Shown piece by piece: positions 52,561-63,712 of a DNA stretch of 64,000 nucleotides (position 1 is the first letter of the stretch; the number at the start of each line of letters is the position of its first letter). Below the pieces are notes generated by a model, which saw only the letters and a program-made list of their open reading frames with translations, did not search any database and was not told the DNA's origin. The translations under genes were made by a program, and so were the position numbers. Origin of the DNA: Aradus depressus. Taxonomy: Eukaryota > Arthropoda > Insecta > Hemiptera > Aradidae. The stretch lies in the NCBI GenBank assembly GCA_963662175.1, contig OY759221.1, forward strand, positions 36,206,045 to 36,270,044. Reading direction: 5' to 3'.

Positions 52561-52917
52561 TGTTTTTTTAAATGTTAGATTAAGATCCTGTTTATTGCCA
52601 TATAATCGGAAGGTATTGCTCTCGAATAACCGGAATTCGGAAGCAGCGTGGATCAGGGTTAGGTGGTTATCAGAAAGTAGCCGGTTTCCTATTAACAGGT
52701 TATTAAATTGAAAAACAAAGCCAAATATAACGTTTTTCAAACAGGCTACCGGTATTTCTTCCTAAAAGTTCTTTATGACAAGAAGTTTAAACGTGGAAGT
52801 CTCCTGAAATACTTTCAACTTAAAAACAACTCTGGGTGTATTGCCGAGAAAAGTAACCAATTGCTTTCCAATTTTTACGGTGAATATAAGTGAAGCCAGT
52901 AGTCATTTAGACTCTAC
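52561..52917. other. Non-coding, unassigned
   Basis: Frames of 61-67 codons on both strands; the plus frame 52708-52893 is Lys/Phe/Tyr-rich with no domain. Palindromic bits (ACCGGAATTCGG) but no repeat match. Confidence 0.35.
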
Positions 52918-52934
52918 ACTATACGGGTGGGCTG

Positions 52935-53035
52935 TGTCACTGATGATGGCACTGTTGAGTTGAAAACCGGTTCTGTTCGAAAAATAAAATAGTGGGAAAA
53001 CATTGTATTTTGTTTCTATAAGAAAGGTGATTGTC
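52935..53035 (+). ncRNA. HH-B element end with hammerhead core
   Basis: GTCACTGATGATGGCACTGT, TGAGTTGAAAACCGGTTCTG. The CUGAUGA core, GAAA and the helix III palindrome AACCGGTT are intact; helix II and helix I carry mismatches. The downstream part ATAAAATAGTGGGAAAACAT and TTTTGTTTCTATAAG matches the HH-B element. Confidence 0.55.
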
Positions 53036-53039
53036 TTCC

Positions 53040-53500
53040 TGTTAACAAACATTTCAACAGGACGACAATAACTTGTATTCACCTTATAAAGAAGCATCCT
53101 TTTGATTTTCCACAAAATCGGCTGGAGAGAAGGGGGGACCACAGGAGGAGGACTCGACTCAAAAAGTCTAATAACTGCCGATGTAGTATTGAATGTGGAC
53201 ACGATAGACTCACGGTAGAATGATGTGAACACGAAATTTTATATTTGTGTAACCAGAACCTTTTAAGGACGACACCTATTGATTTTCAGCAATATCGGCT
53301 GAAGCGAAAGGGCTTCAGGGCTGGGGGCTCATTTCAAAATACCTTAATAACTGCCGATGCTTAGAATTTATCGACAAAAAATGTAGTATGAGGTTTCAGA
53401 AGCATCTATGTATGCCAACTATTCATTTTTAACCCAAGCGGTGGATTAGTTTTGGAGAGAGAGAAAACTTACGTTGGGACGTACATTGCCGGTGATTCAC
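53040..53500 (-). repeat. Rep-1 copy
   Basis: GACACCTATTGATTTTCAGC, TAATAACTGCCGATGCTTAG, ending GCCGGTGATTCACCAATG. Confidence 0.7.
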
Positions 53501-53737
53501 CAATGCCTATTTCTTCTTGTGTTCTCCCTCCCCATGTGTTTTGCGAAGAAAAGTCTGTCTGAAGCCCAAGTGACAAACTAAAGAAAAATTACGTTGTTTT
53601 TTCCGAAGAAGTTTCCGCTCCTCCTTCCTTCCAGTTCCTCGCTACCTGTTTACTTCGTGACTTTATTAATTTTCTGTCACAGAGCTTTTGTAGCTTCGTA
53701 GACCGCTTCTCTCGTACCCACCCAAGATATAAATCAA

Positions 53738-53930
53738 CTGAGAGCGCCGGTAGCTCAATGGTATGTGTGTTTGCTTATTGAGCTCAATATCAAGAGTTCG
53801 AAACTCGGCCGACGTCCTTAGGTTTTTTATCTGGGAGTTGAAAAAACCCTGAGCACGTCCTCCTTCCGGATGGGACGTTAAGTGATGGTCCCGCGAGGCT
53901 GTACTCCCGGGCACTAACTATATATCCATT
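53738..53930 (+). mobile_element. SINE-A 5' half
   Basis: GAGCGCCGGTAGCTCAATGG (A-box), GAGTTCGAAACTCGG (B-box, slightly changed), GGATGGGACGTTAAGTGATG; the 3' part is deleted except for CCCGGGCACTAAC. Confidence 0.85.
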
Positions 53931-53971
53931 GGGTCTCTCAAGTTTTATTTTTCAAAATGTTCATTTTGAAT

Positions 53972-54205
53972 GTTAGGTTAGGTTTTATGACTCATGCCCT
54001 GGCTTTAACTACGAGGTCATATCGCCTACTACCAGAGCGCTCTTTCGTCACTCTGGTGGACATGAGCCCGACTCTACTGTTGGAGTCCTAAATTTTGCCT
54101 ACCCTAAATTTTTATTCACCTAGGGAAGGGGTGTTTAACGAGTACCTGACATCGTACAGGCTCACGTCCCATCCGGAGGACGGTGTGCTTAAGTTAATTT
54201 TGAAT
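53972..54205 (-). mobile_element. SINE-A, head-truncated, with (TTAGG)-like tail
   Basis: Plus strand GTTAGGTTAGGTTTTATGAC is the tail and terminus in reverse; it continues to CATCCGGAGGACGGTGTGCT. Together with 53738-53930 it makes a tail-to-tail SINE pair. Confidence 0.8.
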
Positions 54206-54239
54206 GTGTCGTTTCAAATAATAAAACAAACTTATTTTT

Positions 54240-54430
54240 TGAAATATTGTTTATTCCACAAAACAAAAAGTACATAAATGACCGCTTTCGGCATTATAAC
54301 TTATGACACGTTTGCTTATTGCGAATCATCTAATTTTTTTAGACGTTATCTCGATTTACGCAAAAACGTTAGTCCAAAATGCAAAAATGTTCCTTATAAA
54401 TTTCCAAAATATTCAAAAGAGATATCACCA
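54240..54430 (-). repeat. Rep-2 fragment
   Basis: AGACGTTATCTCGATTTACG, AAAATGTTCCTTATAAATTT in minus orientation. Confidence 0.45.
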
Positions 54431-54997
54431 GTTGGTATTTTCATTTCCAGTTATCAAGTCTCAGTTTCGAGTAAACGAATTCAATTTTACTTATAAATGC
54501 AATTGGGAAATGGATTTTTTTTTTTCGAGTTAACGAGTTTTTCGACTTATCCGGTTTTGGGTGGACTATTTTAAATTTATAATAAATAGAGTTTAGTAAA
54601 AAGGCATAATAATAATATTGAGCAATTCATGCGAATGTATACACCAAAGTATAACATTGCCTGTTCCTGCAAGATGCTATTCACTGAGACGATGCAGGCA
54701 TTCCGTGGAAGTAGATAGAGGAAACCTTCAGGGAAATTGATCCCAAATCCTTAGAGGACGTGCCTCTTTTAGACTACCGCCGAATTATGATAATCCGTAA
54801 CACACTCTCACAAGAATACTCAAATCCTTATTCAATATTTTTCAAAAAGAAAAATGACAACAATATGCTGTGCTTCCAGGTCCGAAAACTGAAAATCCCA
54901 CCACCATCAGCATCATTTTATCCCACCAATTATCTTAAAATATCCCGTTTTTTTCCCACCAAAATTTTAAACAGGATTAATAAAATAAAGTGGGGGC
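54431..54997. other. Non-coding, unassigned
   Basis: A frame around 54760-54960 reads DYRRIMIIRNTLSQEYSNPY; I do not recognise it. No repeat match in the window. Confidence 0.3.
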
Positions 54998-55170
54998 CAT
55001 GGTGGCCGTGCGGGCTAGAGCGTAAGGCTTTGCTCGCATGGTTTGCGGGTTCGAATCCCGTTCGGGAATGTTTTATTTCGTGGATAGAACACCCTCCGGA
55101 GGCCATGAATGTCATAAATAACTAGATAGCACATAAACATGGCTAATGTACATAAGGTCAAAAAATAAAA
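54998..55170 (+). mobile_element. SINE-B copy
   Basis: CCATGGTGGCCGTGCGGGCT (A-box side), GGTTCGAATCC B-box at 55048-55058, CCTCCGGAGGCCATGAATGT body, A-rich tail. Slightly shorter than the 16321 copy. Confidence 0.82.
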
Positions 55171-55324
55171 TCATGAAATCATATTTTAATAATTTAATCA
55201 ACATATGTACAATGTACATAATAAAAGTCTTAATAAAAAACAATGTTCAAATCATAATAATTATTTGAACTATAAAATTAATTAAGAAAATACCTATGTA
55301 ATTAGAATTTTTTTTTTTTTTTTC
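55171..55324. other. AT-rich non-coding
   Basis: A- and T-rich DNA ending in a T run at 55309-55323. Confidence 0.4.
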
Positions 55325-55565
55325 ACAGGATGTCAAATATAAGATAGTCTGACCTCTCACAGATTTTTATTGGTAGTAATAGCTAGCCGGCTTTCGAGGT
55401 TTCCCTCATCATCAGGCAGTCTGATAAAATTTTTTAAAAATGTTGAAAGAACTAAATAATATAATAAAAATAAATAAATAACAATCTAAAACATTAACAA
55501 TTTAAAATATCATGGATGGGGACAGACAAGTTATCCCTGTCCACCATCTGAGTCACCTCAGAGAA
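55325..55565 (-). mobile_element. HH-A element, single arm
   Basis: ACAGGATGTCAAATATAAGA through the hammerhead to CATGGATGGGGACAGACAAG and CCATCTGAGTCACC; equals one arm plus loop of the 42748 foldback. It does not have the inverted partner. Confidence 0.75.
55382..55417 (-). ncRNA. Hammerhead ribozyme motif HH-A (single-arm copy)
   Basis: Minus strand GCCTGATGATGAGGGAAACC then TCGAAAGCCGGCTAGC: identical to both copies in the 42748 foldback. Confidence 0.6.
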
Positions 55566-55945
55566 AAATGCTGATGAAATGAATATATCTTCACAAAATT
55601 TCATATGTGGGACGAAAACCCCATAGGGACAAAACCTGTCGAGTTTCAACCAAATCGGTCAAAGGGGAGGACTCAAAAACTATAATAACTGCCGTTGTAA
55701 TGAATGTATCGACATGAAATTTGATATGTCTGACAAAAACCCCATAAGGATAACACTTATTAATTTTTAGCGGAAACGGCAGAATGGAAGAAGAGGATCA
55801 TACTCCCCCCATTTAGAATCCACTATTTAAGACAAATATTGAATTTTAGCCCAAACGATCGATTGGCTTTGGAGGGAGTGCCAAAACATAATTGATTAAT
55901 TTGTGCTGAGGAAGTACATAGCAGGTGATTCACCGAGGCCTTTTT
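55566..55945 (-). repeat. Rep-1 copy
   Basis: CTATAATAACTGCCGTTGTA, GACACGAAA-type modules, GCAGGTGATTCACCGAGGC end. Confidence 0.7.
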
Positions 55946-56466
55946 TTTCGTTTTGCAAACATTGAACATGGATTTCAGTCTTCTTGTGAGAGTATGAAAT
56001 CCTTCATGAAGAGGCAATGGTATTCCTACTTGAGAAATATTGCACTTAGCAATTCCTCTTCAGTTCTAGATTTCATCTTTGCCATTAATTTAATGTGTCT
56101 ATAATCTAAGTGCATATTCACGAACCTTTTCTCAGATTAACTTAAGCTTTGTAAGGGAATGGCTTCAGTTCATAAGATCGGCAGAATTTTTATGTTCCTT
56201 CTGGGTCTTTCCTCTTGCCCATGTTTCCACAGTCATATGTTATATGAGACGGGTTATTTATCCCAACACCCCCTCCATTCATGTTATCGCCTAACTTGTC
56301 TCCCTCCTGTGTGAATTATGGAGTTGTTGGTCCATTATTGCTGTTAGTGAATACGAAGACAGGGGCATACACAGGATTTTGTCAATGATTAGTTCTTGAC
56401 GCCTAAAACTCTGAACAGAAGTGTGAGCTGTTGTGGATAAGATCAGAAAATGGCTAGTTCATTCTG
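55946..56466. other. Non-coding
   Basis: Nothing recognised. Confidence 0.35.
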
Positions 56467-57110
56467 TAATGGCTCCTCTACACTATGGCCCATCTTGAGC
56501 CACTGTGAGCCATCACCATTGTGTAGAGGGGTAGATGGCCTGTAGTGGCCTAAGTAGTGGATGATGGAGATGGTGATGGCCATGGATGGCGTTGGGAGCG
56601 GTCCTACTACACACATCAAAGGAGGCCAGCATGCGCAAGTAAGCTGCGCAGTGGCTAAAGTGGCATGTCCACACCATGGGCCATCATTATTTCCTTTATC
56701 GCACGCTTATCAGTAATATTAAACGTTAACCTCTGCTCTTCCAAAGTTAAATATTTAGTTTCAATAAAAATAAACTAGGTATACCTTGATCTGTTACGGT
56801 GCAGTGTTGTCATCCACCATCTTCTTTTTTGCCATTTTTTCCTGATAACTTTTGTGTAACTATGTGTACGTAATAATTATACTTGTTGGTCAAACACAAA
56901 GCCACCGCCGCGATTTCCTCGACCTCCATACTAGTTACTAGGCACCTTCTTGAAATTATAAATTCACTATGGCCCATTCATGCACATCTAGAATGGTCCA
57001 TCTAGATGGACCACTGTGTGGATGCGTCCATTCAGGCCATCATAATGGGCCATGATAATGGTGACCATCATGATGGCCCACAATGAGCCATAGTGTAGAG
57101 GAGCCATTAA
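56467..57110. mobile_element. Non-autonomous DNA transposon with ~20-bp TIRs
   Basis: TAATGGCTCCTCTACACTAT at the left matches ATAGTGTAGAGGAGCCATTA at the right as an inverted repeat, with TA at both borders. Inside, GGCCAT/ATGGCC motifs recur densely in both orientations (for example GGTGATGGCCATGGATGG and CATCATGATGGCCCACAAT), as if subterminal binding sites. No transposase frame. Superfamily not determined. Confidence 0.75.
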
Positions 57111-57900
57111 ACTACTGTGATGGTTAGTTTTTGTCAACGTCTAGGATAAGCTGAAAAGCTGATATTTCACGGGAAATCTATTGAGTCCATTACAATTATG
57201 AGGAGATCCCAGAAATGCTTTTCTGACTTCGGCATTCGGTAGTGGTCCCTGGAGTCATGTGAAGGCAAACGGGACCTGAACAGACTTCTTCTAGTCGTTC
57301 CCTCGCCTCTCTCTTGTTTACTGCAAGGCATATTCTGACCACGTCGCTCCTGGGTGTATCTCTAAGAAGATATCATAGATCGAGGCATACTCAGAGACCA
57401 TATAGCTATTTTAGGTAGGTCACTGTAGGGTGTGAAGGAATGCTTCGGCAAGTTCAAAACGGAAGCGAGGAAAATGGAACTCCGAAATCATTCAGTAAAA
57501 CTGTGTTTGACGACCACACTTTCCAAATATTAAGCAGTTTCCCCTACCTTCGGCTCCATCAAACGACATGAGGAGGAGATGGTGAACTCGAAGATCCTAA
57601 GGGTTTTCTTTGCCCTCAGTCATATTTGTAGGGAACTGCTCAAAGGTAAGCTATTTAAGACCTTTGTCAGGCCTCTCGTCACATATGGCACAAAGACCTG
57701 AACACTGAGACATATCCCGCCTGGGCTAATTGGAAACTAGGATTTTTAGTCCGGTTAGGATCCAGGGTTTGATCTATGAGGAGAAATCAGATGCTCTACT
57801 ATCTCTACAAAGAGACGAGAAACTCCACCGGACTGTGAGGTGGTTTTCCGGGGCCGAAGAAAAATAATAATGACAATTGTGCGGCATAATTCGACTGTCC
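57111..57900 (+). pseudogene. LINE reverse-transcriptase relic
   Basis: At 57582-57713 one frame reads SKILRVFFALSHICRELLKG, KLFKTFVRPLVTYGTKT, a stop (TGA where Trp is expected) and TLR. This is the (Y)KTxxRPxxTYGxETWTL block near the C-terminal end of LINE RT domains. The flanks are too decayed to align by eye. It is different from the Jockey-type relics above. Confidence 0.55.
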
Positions 57901-59749
57901 CAAGATACATTTTGTCATTTGGATCAGAATCATGACAATTTTGAATTTCTCTCTTGCTTGAAATTTTTAAGCCTTAAATTCCAACAGAAATTTGGATGTT
58001 TCTAACGGAGTTCTGTGAATACTAGTTGGACTCTGTTTTTCTTGATGAAAATAGTTTTCCTACATAAGGTTTGTTGCTATGAAACTTCTTTTATGGAGAT
58101 TGAATTCAATTTGGCATGTGTGCAGTACAAGTAAATAAAGGATTGGCATTGTTGCGTTGAGGAGGAAGGCATTCTCACCTTTTATCCTGGTCCAAAGACG
58201 ATTCCCTTAAAGGTGTGTAAACAGCTTGTCTTCCTCCACGGTAAATATTTATGTTCTTGGTAGAGACTGAGAGGAGAGACAAGGGAGATTCGGTCTCCTG
58301 TCGTCTGCATCGCTCCTTTGTGCCCGGGAAATTGTTTGTAGCGGTAAGCCCCGCCAAGGGATGTCGGTTTACTCTGTCAACAGAAGCAAATTAATTTTGC
58401 GGAGGAGTTGTGCTGGGGGGGGGGGGGGGAGGGGGGGATGCGAGGGGGGAGAAGAACAAAAGGACAAGTTGTGGCTAATTATGGAAGTGGGACTGAAAAA
58501 CAAAGTCATCTTGTCGTGTCACACCTGCTTCTGCATCCTCTGTCTGCTCCTGACTCCTCTGTCTGCTTGATGTATCTGCTTACATTCTTCTTTGTCGAGA
58601 TATGTACGTACTTCTGTTGAACGTCGGAGTTCATTTAGGTAACAAAGTACTTCTTGCTTCTTTTGAAATAGCTTTTGCGTTTGCGAATACCAGATAAACA
58701 GGGACCTGCTCCTCAGTGGTCTGGCAAGAGATAGCTGAATATATATTTTATTAATATAATAATAAACTTTATTCCATTTGAAATAAAATACATTTCATTG
58801 GAAGGAGTTCAGCCAGCCTTCTTAAATAAAATTGAAAAATATAAAAAATAATATATATAAAGTGTATCAGCTACAGAGAAAAAAAATAAATGAAAATTGC
58901 ATGGTAAAGTATTGAGATGAAATAATTATGTTCAAAAAATGAAATGGATAAATATGGAAATACAAATTAAAAAATTGCTTCCTCTTGAATTTTGAAATAA
59001 GGCAATCAATAATAATATTTAAAACTATATTACTATTAATCCTGAGATTAGAAAAAACTAAGAAACACTTTCACAGAAAAATTGAAAAACAAAGAATGAA
59101 ACTTTATTGCTTATACAGATACAACTCTCTTAGCAAGGGTCGGTCGCAATCGTGGTTGGTAGAAGAAAGTTCTACTATGTCCATATCACGTGTTTGTAAT
59201 TGATATTAACAAGAATAGTCCTCAAGTGCGTATGAAGGAAAGGTTGGAGATCCCCCGGCTCCTGATTCCGTTGGTTCAGCCCCCCGTATCTTACGGTGAT
59301 CTACTGAAATGGTGTTTTCAAACTTTTTGATTTATATATACCTCCTATGTGGCCAATAATTTTTTATTCACTTCCTTATACCATAGATACGAGCTTCCAG
59401 TGGCTTGAAAACATTGTCAGGGGGTGTCTTTATCCCCTTCTATTCACCACCCTCTGAGAAAACAAAAATAAATTTTCAATTAAAAAAAGTTTAGTTAGAC
59501 TGCAAACAGGAGATTTGTAGACAAAGAAGTAGCTGGAATAGATTTTAATATGGCAATTGTTGAAAATATATACATTTCATCTAATTTTGGTGCAAAACAC
59601 CAATCTCTTTAAAAATTTAATAAAGTTCCGTTTCTGTTTTGTAAGTAGGGACATTTATGTAAGATACAAATGACCTGATAGAGGACTTCATTTTTTTAAT
59701 TTTAGGCAAAGCAGATAATTAAAATTTTTTTATAAACAGAGTACATAGA
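57901..59749. other. Non-coding
   Basis: G run at 58417-58436. 58750-58990 looks like a LINE 3' end in reverse (AAACTTTATTCCATTTGAAA). Frames of 60-72 codons have no domain. Confidence 0.4.
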
Positions 59750-59925
59750 CTTAAGCGATCGTCTCGAGCCCTACCCCAGGTGAATAAACCTGGATAGCCA
59801 AAATTTCGGACACCCAGAGTAGAGTCGAGCTTATGTCCACCAGATCGACGAAAGAGCGCTCTGGTAGTAGGCGATATGACCTCATAGTTGAAGCTCGGTC
59901 ATGAGTCACAATAACTAACACTTTC
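59750..59925 (+). mobile_element. SINE-A 3' half
   Basis: TAAGCGATCGTCTCGAGCCC, CCAAAATTTCGGACACCCAG, GCTCTGGTAGTAGGCGATAT, GGTCATGAGTCACAATAAC. Diverged. Confidence 0.75.
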
Positions 59926-59929
59926 CCAG

Positions 59930-60395
59930 CTATACTAAACAAGGATCAGATTGGATGTTGAGTTTTCCCCGGAATTTCATCTTTTCCGAACCCTGAAAAG
60001 ACGAGAAGAAGAACTATGTACATCTTGCAAATTTTCAGTTGAATCGGCCGAAGGGAAGGGGAGAGTCAGCAGGGGCTCAACAGAAACACTCCAATAACTG
60101 CCGATGTAATGAATGTATAGTCATAAAATTTTATATTTAAATTCAAAACACCAGAAGGATGACACCTATTAATTTTCTGCAAAATCGGGAGATCAGAAGG
60201 GGGCTAAACTCTAATTACTGCCGATGTAATGAATGTATCGATACAAAATATAGTATAAGGATTCAGAAGTCTCTATGTACGTCATCTATTGGTTTTCAGT
60301 CCAAACGATCGATTGGAGTCTGAGGGAGAGCGAAAACAAATAATAAACATCAATTCGGCCTGGGGTAGTACATTGTCGGTGATTCATCGACGTCT
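59930..60395 (-). repeat. Rep-1 copy
   Basis: TTCCCAGCTATACTAAACAA start, two CCGATGTAATGAATGTAT modules, GTCGGTGATTCATCGACGTC end. Confidence 0.75.
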
Positions 60396-61024
60396 TTTAT
60401 TTCTTTATTATAAGTTTCCACATTACTGTCTTCTTAGAAGTTGCCTTTTTCCCAATATTATTCAAATGATTTCTATATCTAAAATATACACAAATCGATA
60501 CACATAATTCCAATCACGTATCGATAACATGAAAACGATTCATCGAACAATACGACTTACTTTCTCTGATAGTCACTCCCTGAGGTCATTAAAATTTCAC
60601 AGTGACCTCCGCTGTAAACTGTACACAAACATTATTGATTGACCGATGTTGACCCAGATGAGGACCTATGAAAATTACCGGAGATCTCCTCTACTACGCA
60701 TGTCTTTACTCCTACTCATATTTAAATTTATGTACAACTATTAAATGTGTGTACAATAATTAAATTTGTATACAATTATTAAATTTATGTACAATATATT
60801 TGATACATTTACTTTTCATTGATAAAAACAAATATGAATGATTAACTGGTTTTGTTCGATGGTCTCTTTTCTAGGTTATTCCTCATCTGGCAAACAGTAA
60901 ATCGTATCTATCCCATCCATGGAATTTAACACTTTTATTCAATTATGTATTGGATAGTTTTATATTATTTACTCATTTTAACTTTGTAAATTTTTAAAAT
61001 TATAATTTCAAGCCGACTACGTTT
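60396..61024. other. AT-rich non-coding
   Basis: A short tandem of AATTAAATTTGTATACAATT-like units near 60735-60800; no gene. Confidence 0.4.
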
Positions 61025-61834
61025 TACTTCCCCAGCTAGTTAAACCAGGCGTCCAAAATTCGATGTTGAGTTTTTGCCAGAATTTCATTTTTCCTGACAC
61101 CAGATTTTTAAAATAAAAATAAATATTCATGTGTGTGGGGTATCTGTGTGTGTCTCCGAACACAATTGAGGCCTTCAGTGCAATAACGGACTAAGCTATA
61201 CATTTTTCATATTTGAGTTAATGGTATTAATAGCAATCATATACCATAAAGTCCCATGCAAAAACGGTCTAAGCCGCTTTTACTTTATATTCAATAGATG
61301 GCAGCACCTAAACTGTTATTGCATTTTAAAGTTTTAAATATTTTTAGGAACAAGAATGGACTAAAGCGGGTTAGTCCATTTTTGCACGTTACCTTAATCA
61401 CGGCCTTATAAAATAATATGCTAAAAATAGCAATTGTTACGTTCTTGGTTTTTGAAGAATTTTTTTCATTAAAATAGCTTTTGTTATTTTTTCATATATC
61501 TCAATATTGATATTTTGGGGTTAGTCCATTATTGCGCTGAAGGCCTCAATTACTCCCGATAGAATGAACGTATTGAAACAAAATTTTATATGTGTATCCA
61601 TAACTCCAAAACGAGTATACCTTTTGATTTTCAGTCAAATCGGTCTAGGAAAAGTGGGGTTTTGGAAGGGGCTAAACACAAAAACCCCAATAACTGCCTA
61701 AGTAATGATTGTATCGACATGAAATTTAGTATGAGGATTCGGAAGTCCTTATGAAAGTCAACTATTGATTTTTAGACGAAACGATCAATTGGTTTTGGAA
61801 AGAGAAAGAAAACTTAGTTGATGAATTCGTAGCA
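61025..61834 (-). repeat. Rep-1 copy hosting a MITE
   Basis: ACTTCCCCAGCTAGTTAAAC start, then the MITE at 61168-61547, then CCCGATAGAATGAACGTATT and CCCAATAACTGCCTAAGTAA. Confidence 0.7.
61168..61547. mobile_element. MITE with 27-bp TIRs and AATT duplication
   Basis: 380 bp. The left TIR GAGGCCTTCAGTGCAATAAC and right TIR TTATTGCGCTGAAGGCCTC match at 25 of 27 bp, and AATT borders both sides (61164-61167, 61548-61551). The interior repeats GGACTAA/TTAGTCC motifs (for example GGACTAAAGCGGGTTAGTCC). No coding. Confidence 0.8.
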
Positions 61835-61859
61835 GTCGTATCATCAAGACGGTATCTCG

Positions 61860-62605
61860 ATTGGAGGGGGAGGGAGGGGTGGGAAGTGGAGGGGAGGTGG
61901 TTTGTTAAATAGCAACATTAGTCCTGGAGGAGGGGTGGGGAGTGGAGGGAAGGTAGTTGGTTAAATATTAACATTAGCCTTGGAGGAGGGGTGGAGGGGA
62001 GGTGGTTGGTTAAATAGCAACATTAGCCCTGGAGGAGGGTTGGTGGATGGAGGGGAGGTGGTTGATTAAATAGCAACATTAGCTTCGGAGGAGGGGTGGG
62101 TAGTGGAGGGAAGGTGGTTGGTTAAATAGCAACATTAGCCCTGGAGAAGGGGAGGTGGTTGGTTAAATAGCAATATTAGCCCTGGAGGAGGGGTGGGGTG
62201 GAGAGAAGGTGGTTGGTTAAATAGCAACATTAGCCCTGGAGTAAGAGTGGAGGGGAGGTGGTTGGTTAAATAGCAATATTAGCCCTGGAGGAGGGGTGGG
62301 GTGGAGGGAAAGTGGTTGGTTAAATAGCAACATTAGCCCTGGAGAAGGGAAGGTGGTTGGTTAAATATTAACATTAGCCCTGGAGCAGGGGTGGGGTGGA
62401 GGGGAGGTGGTTGGTTAAATAGCAACATTAGCCCTGGAGAAGGGAAGGTGGTTGGTTAAATATTAACATTAGCCCTGGAGCAGGGGTGGGGTGGAGGGGA
62501 GGTGGTTGGTTAAATAGCAACATTAGCCATGGAGGAGGGGTGGGGGATGGAGGGGAGGTGGTTGGTTAAATAGCAACATTAGCCCCGGAGGAGGGGGGTG
62601 GGGGG
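61860..62605. repeat. G-rich minisatellite, ~55-bp unit, ~14 copies
   Basis: Unit: GGTGGTTGGTTAAATAGCAA, CATTAGCCCTGGAGGAGGGG, TGGGGTGGAGGGGA. Shorter units of about 41 bp lack the TGGGG part. Most units carry several G runs on the plus strand, so G-quadruplex formation is plausible. Confidence 0.92.
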
Positions 62606-62841
62606 TCTGTCTTTAATTATCCAAGATTTAGTATTCAGAGCTGGCTCCCTCCCTTTGTCACACAGTTGTCACCTTCGCTTTAATTTAGACAAGGAACCCG
62701 CCCTTCCAACTACTGTCTCTACCTAGCCTAGTCATCCCCACAGTTGGAGGAACAACCAGTCTGCAGAAGTTCCGTAGTGTAGGGCCAGTTATAGTTAATA
62801 GCCAGCATTATAGTGTATGTAAAACCCCATAAGGACAACTG
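62606..62841. other. Non-coding, unassigned
   Basis: Moderately GC-rich with no repeat match. Confidence 0.35.
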
Positions 62842-63285
62842 TCTCAACATTCGCGTGGGTTCCGCTCCAAATTTTGGTCGCGAATGTTGAGTCTATTATC
62901 TTATGTAAAAATGGGAGTTCGGTTCAATCATTAAACAAAATGCTTACAAAAAATGCAATTTCATGAACAAAAATAATTGAACCTCTTATCCTATTATAAT
63001 TATACATATAGACAAACAGAACTTATTAACAAAAAATTGTAAGGTGTTACAAATTGTATCTGAAGATATATAACTTTTTTAGTTTGAATATTTTCATTTA
63101 TTTTACCAGATTTTATTCTGAAACAATTATTCATTCCACCATGGACCTGTGTTCATATTATATGTATCTACTGGGAATTATAATATTAATCTCTTAATTT
63201 TCCTTTAGAAACATCTCTATATATGTATAACAGTTTTAAAGAAAGAGGGAAAAAAAGAGGGTCGCGAACGTTAAGGGCTTACGGT
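62842..63285. mobile_element. Possible TIR element inside Rep-1
   Basis: CTCAACATTCGCG near the left and CGCGAACGTTAAG near the right are imperfect inverted ends, and GTCGCGAATGTTGAG forms a local hairpin at the left. Rep-1 sequence flanks both sides (AAACCCCATAAGGACA; TATTGATTTTCAGCTAAATC). TSD not clear. Confidence 0.45.
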
Positions 63286-63712
63286 ATTGATTTTCAGCTA
63301 AATCGGCCCAAAATAAATGTATCGAAACGAAGTTTCCTTATGAGAATTCAGAAGAATTTTTGAGTTGTTGAGTTTGATTCCCCTTTTCCTTCTGCAAATT
63401 CCACTGAAAATTATTGTCGTCTTAGGGGGGTTTGAATACACACATGAAATTTTGAGTTAAGCCTCACTTCTAATCCTCCCTTCCCTTTGGTCGATTTGGC
63501 TGAAAATCAATAGTTATCGTCGTTAGAGGGTTCTGGGTTCACATAAGATTCGTGTTGATACATTTATTCTATCGGGAGTTCTTGTGTTCCCAGATTCACG
63601 GACAGACAGCATTTTTTTTTTCATATGGTCGGAAAACATGAAATTTCAAATGCATCAAAATTTGACCGATTACATAACTTCCCCTATACTTCGTATAGCT
63701 GGCGAAGTAAAA
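63286..63712 (+). repeat. Rep-1 copy with intact 3' end
   Basis: Ends TAACTTCCCCTATACTTCGT then ATAGCTGGCGAAGTAAAAA; two modules precede. Confidence 0.75.
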
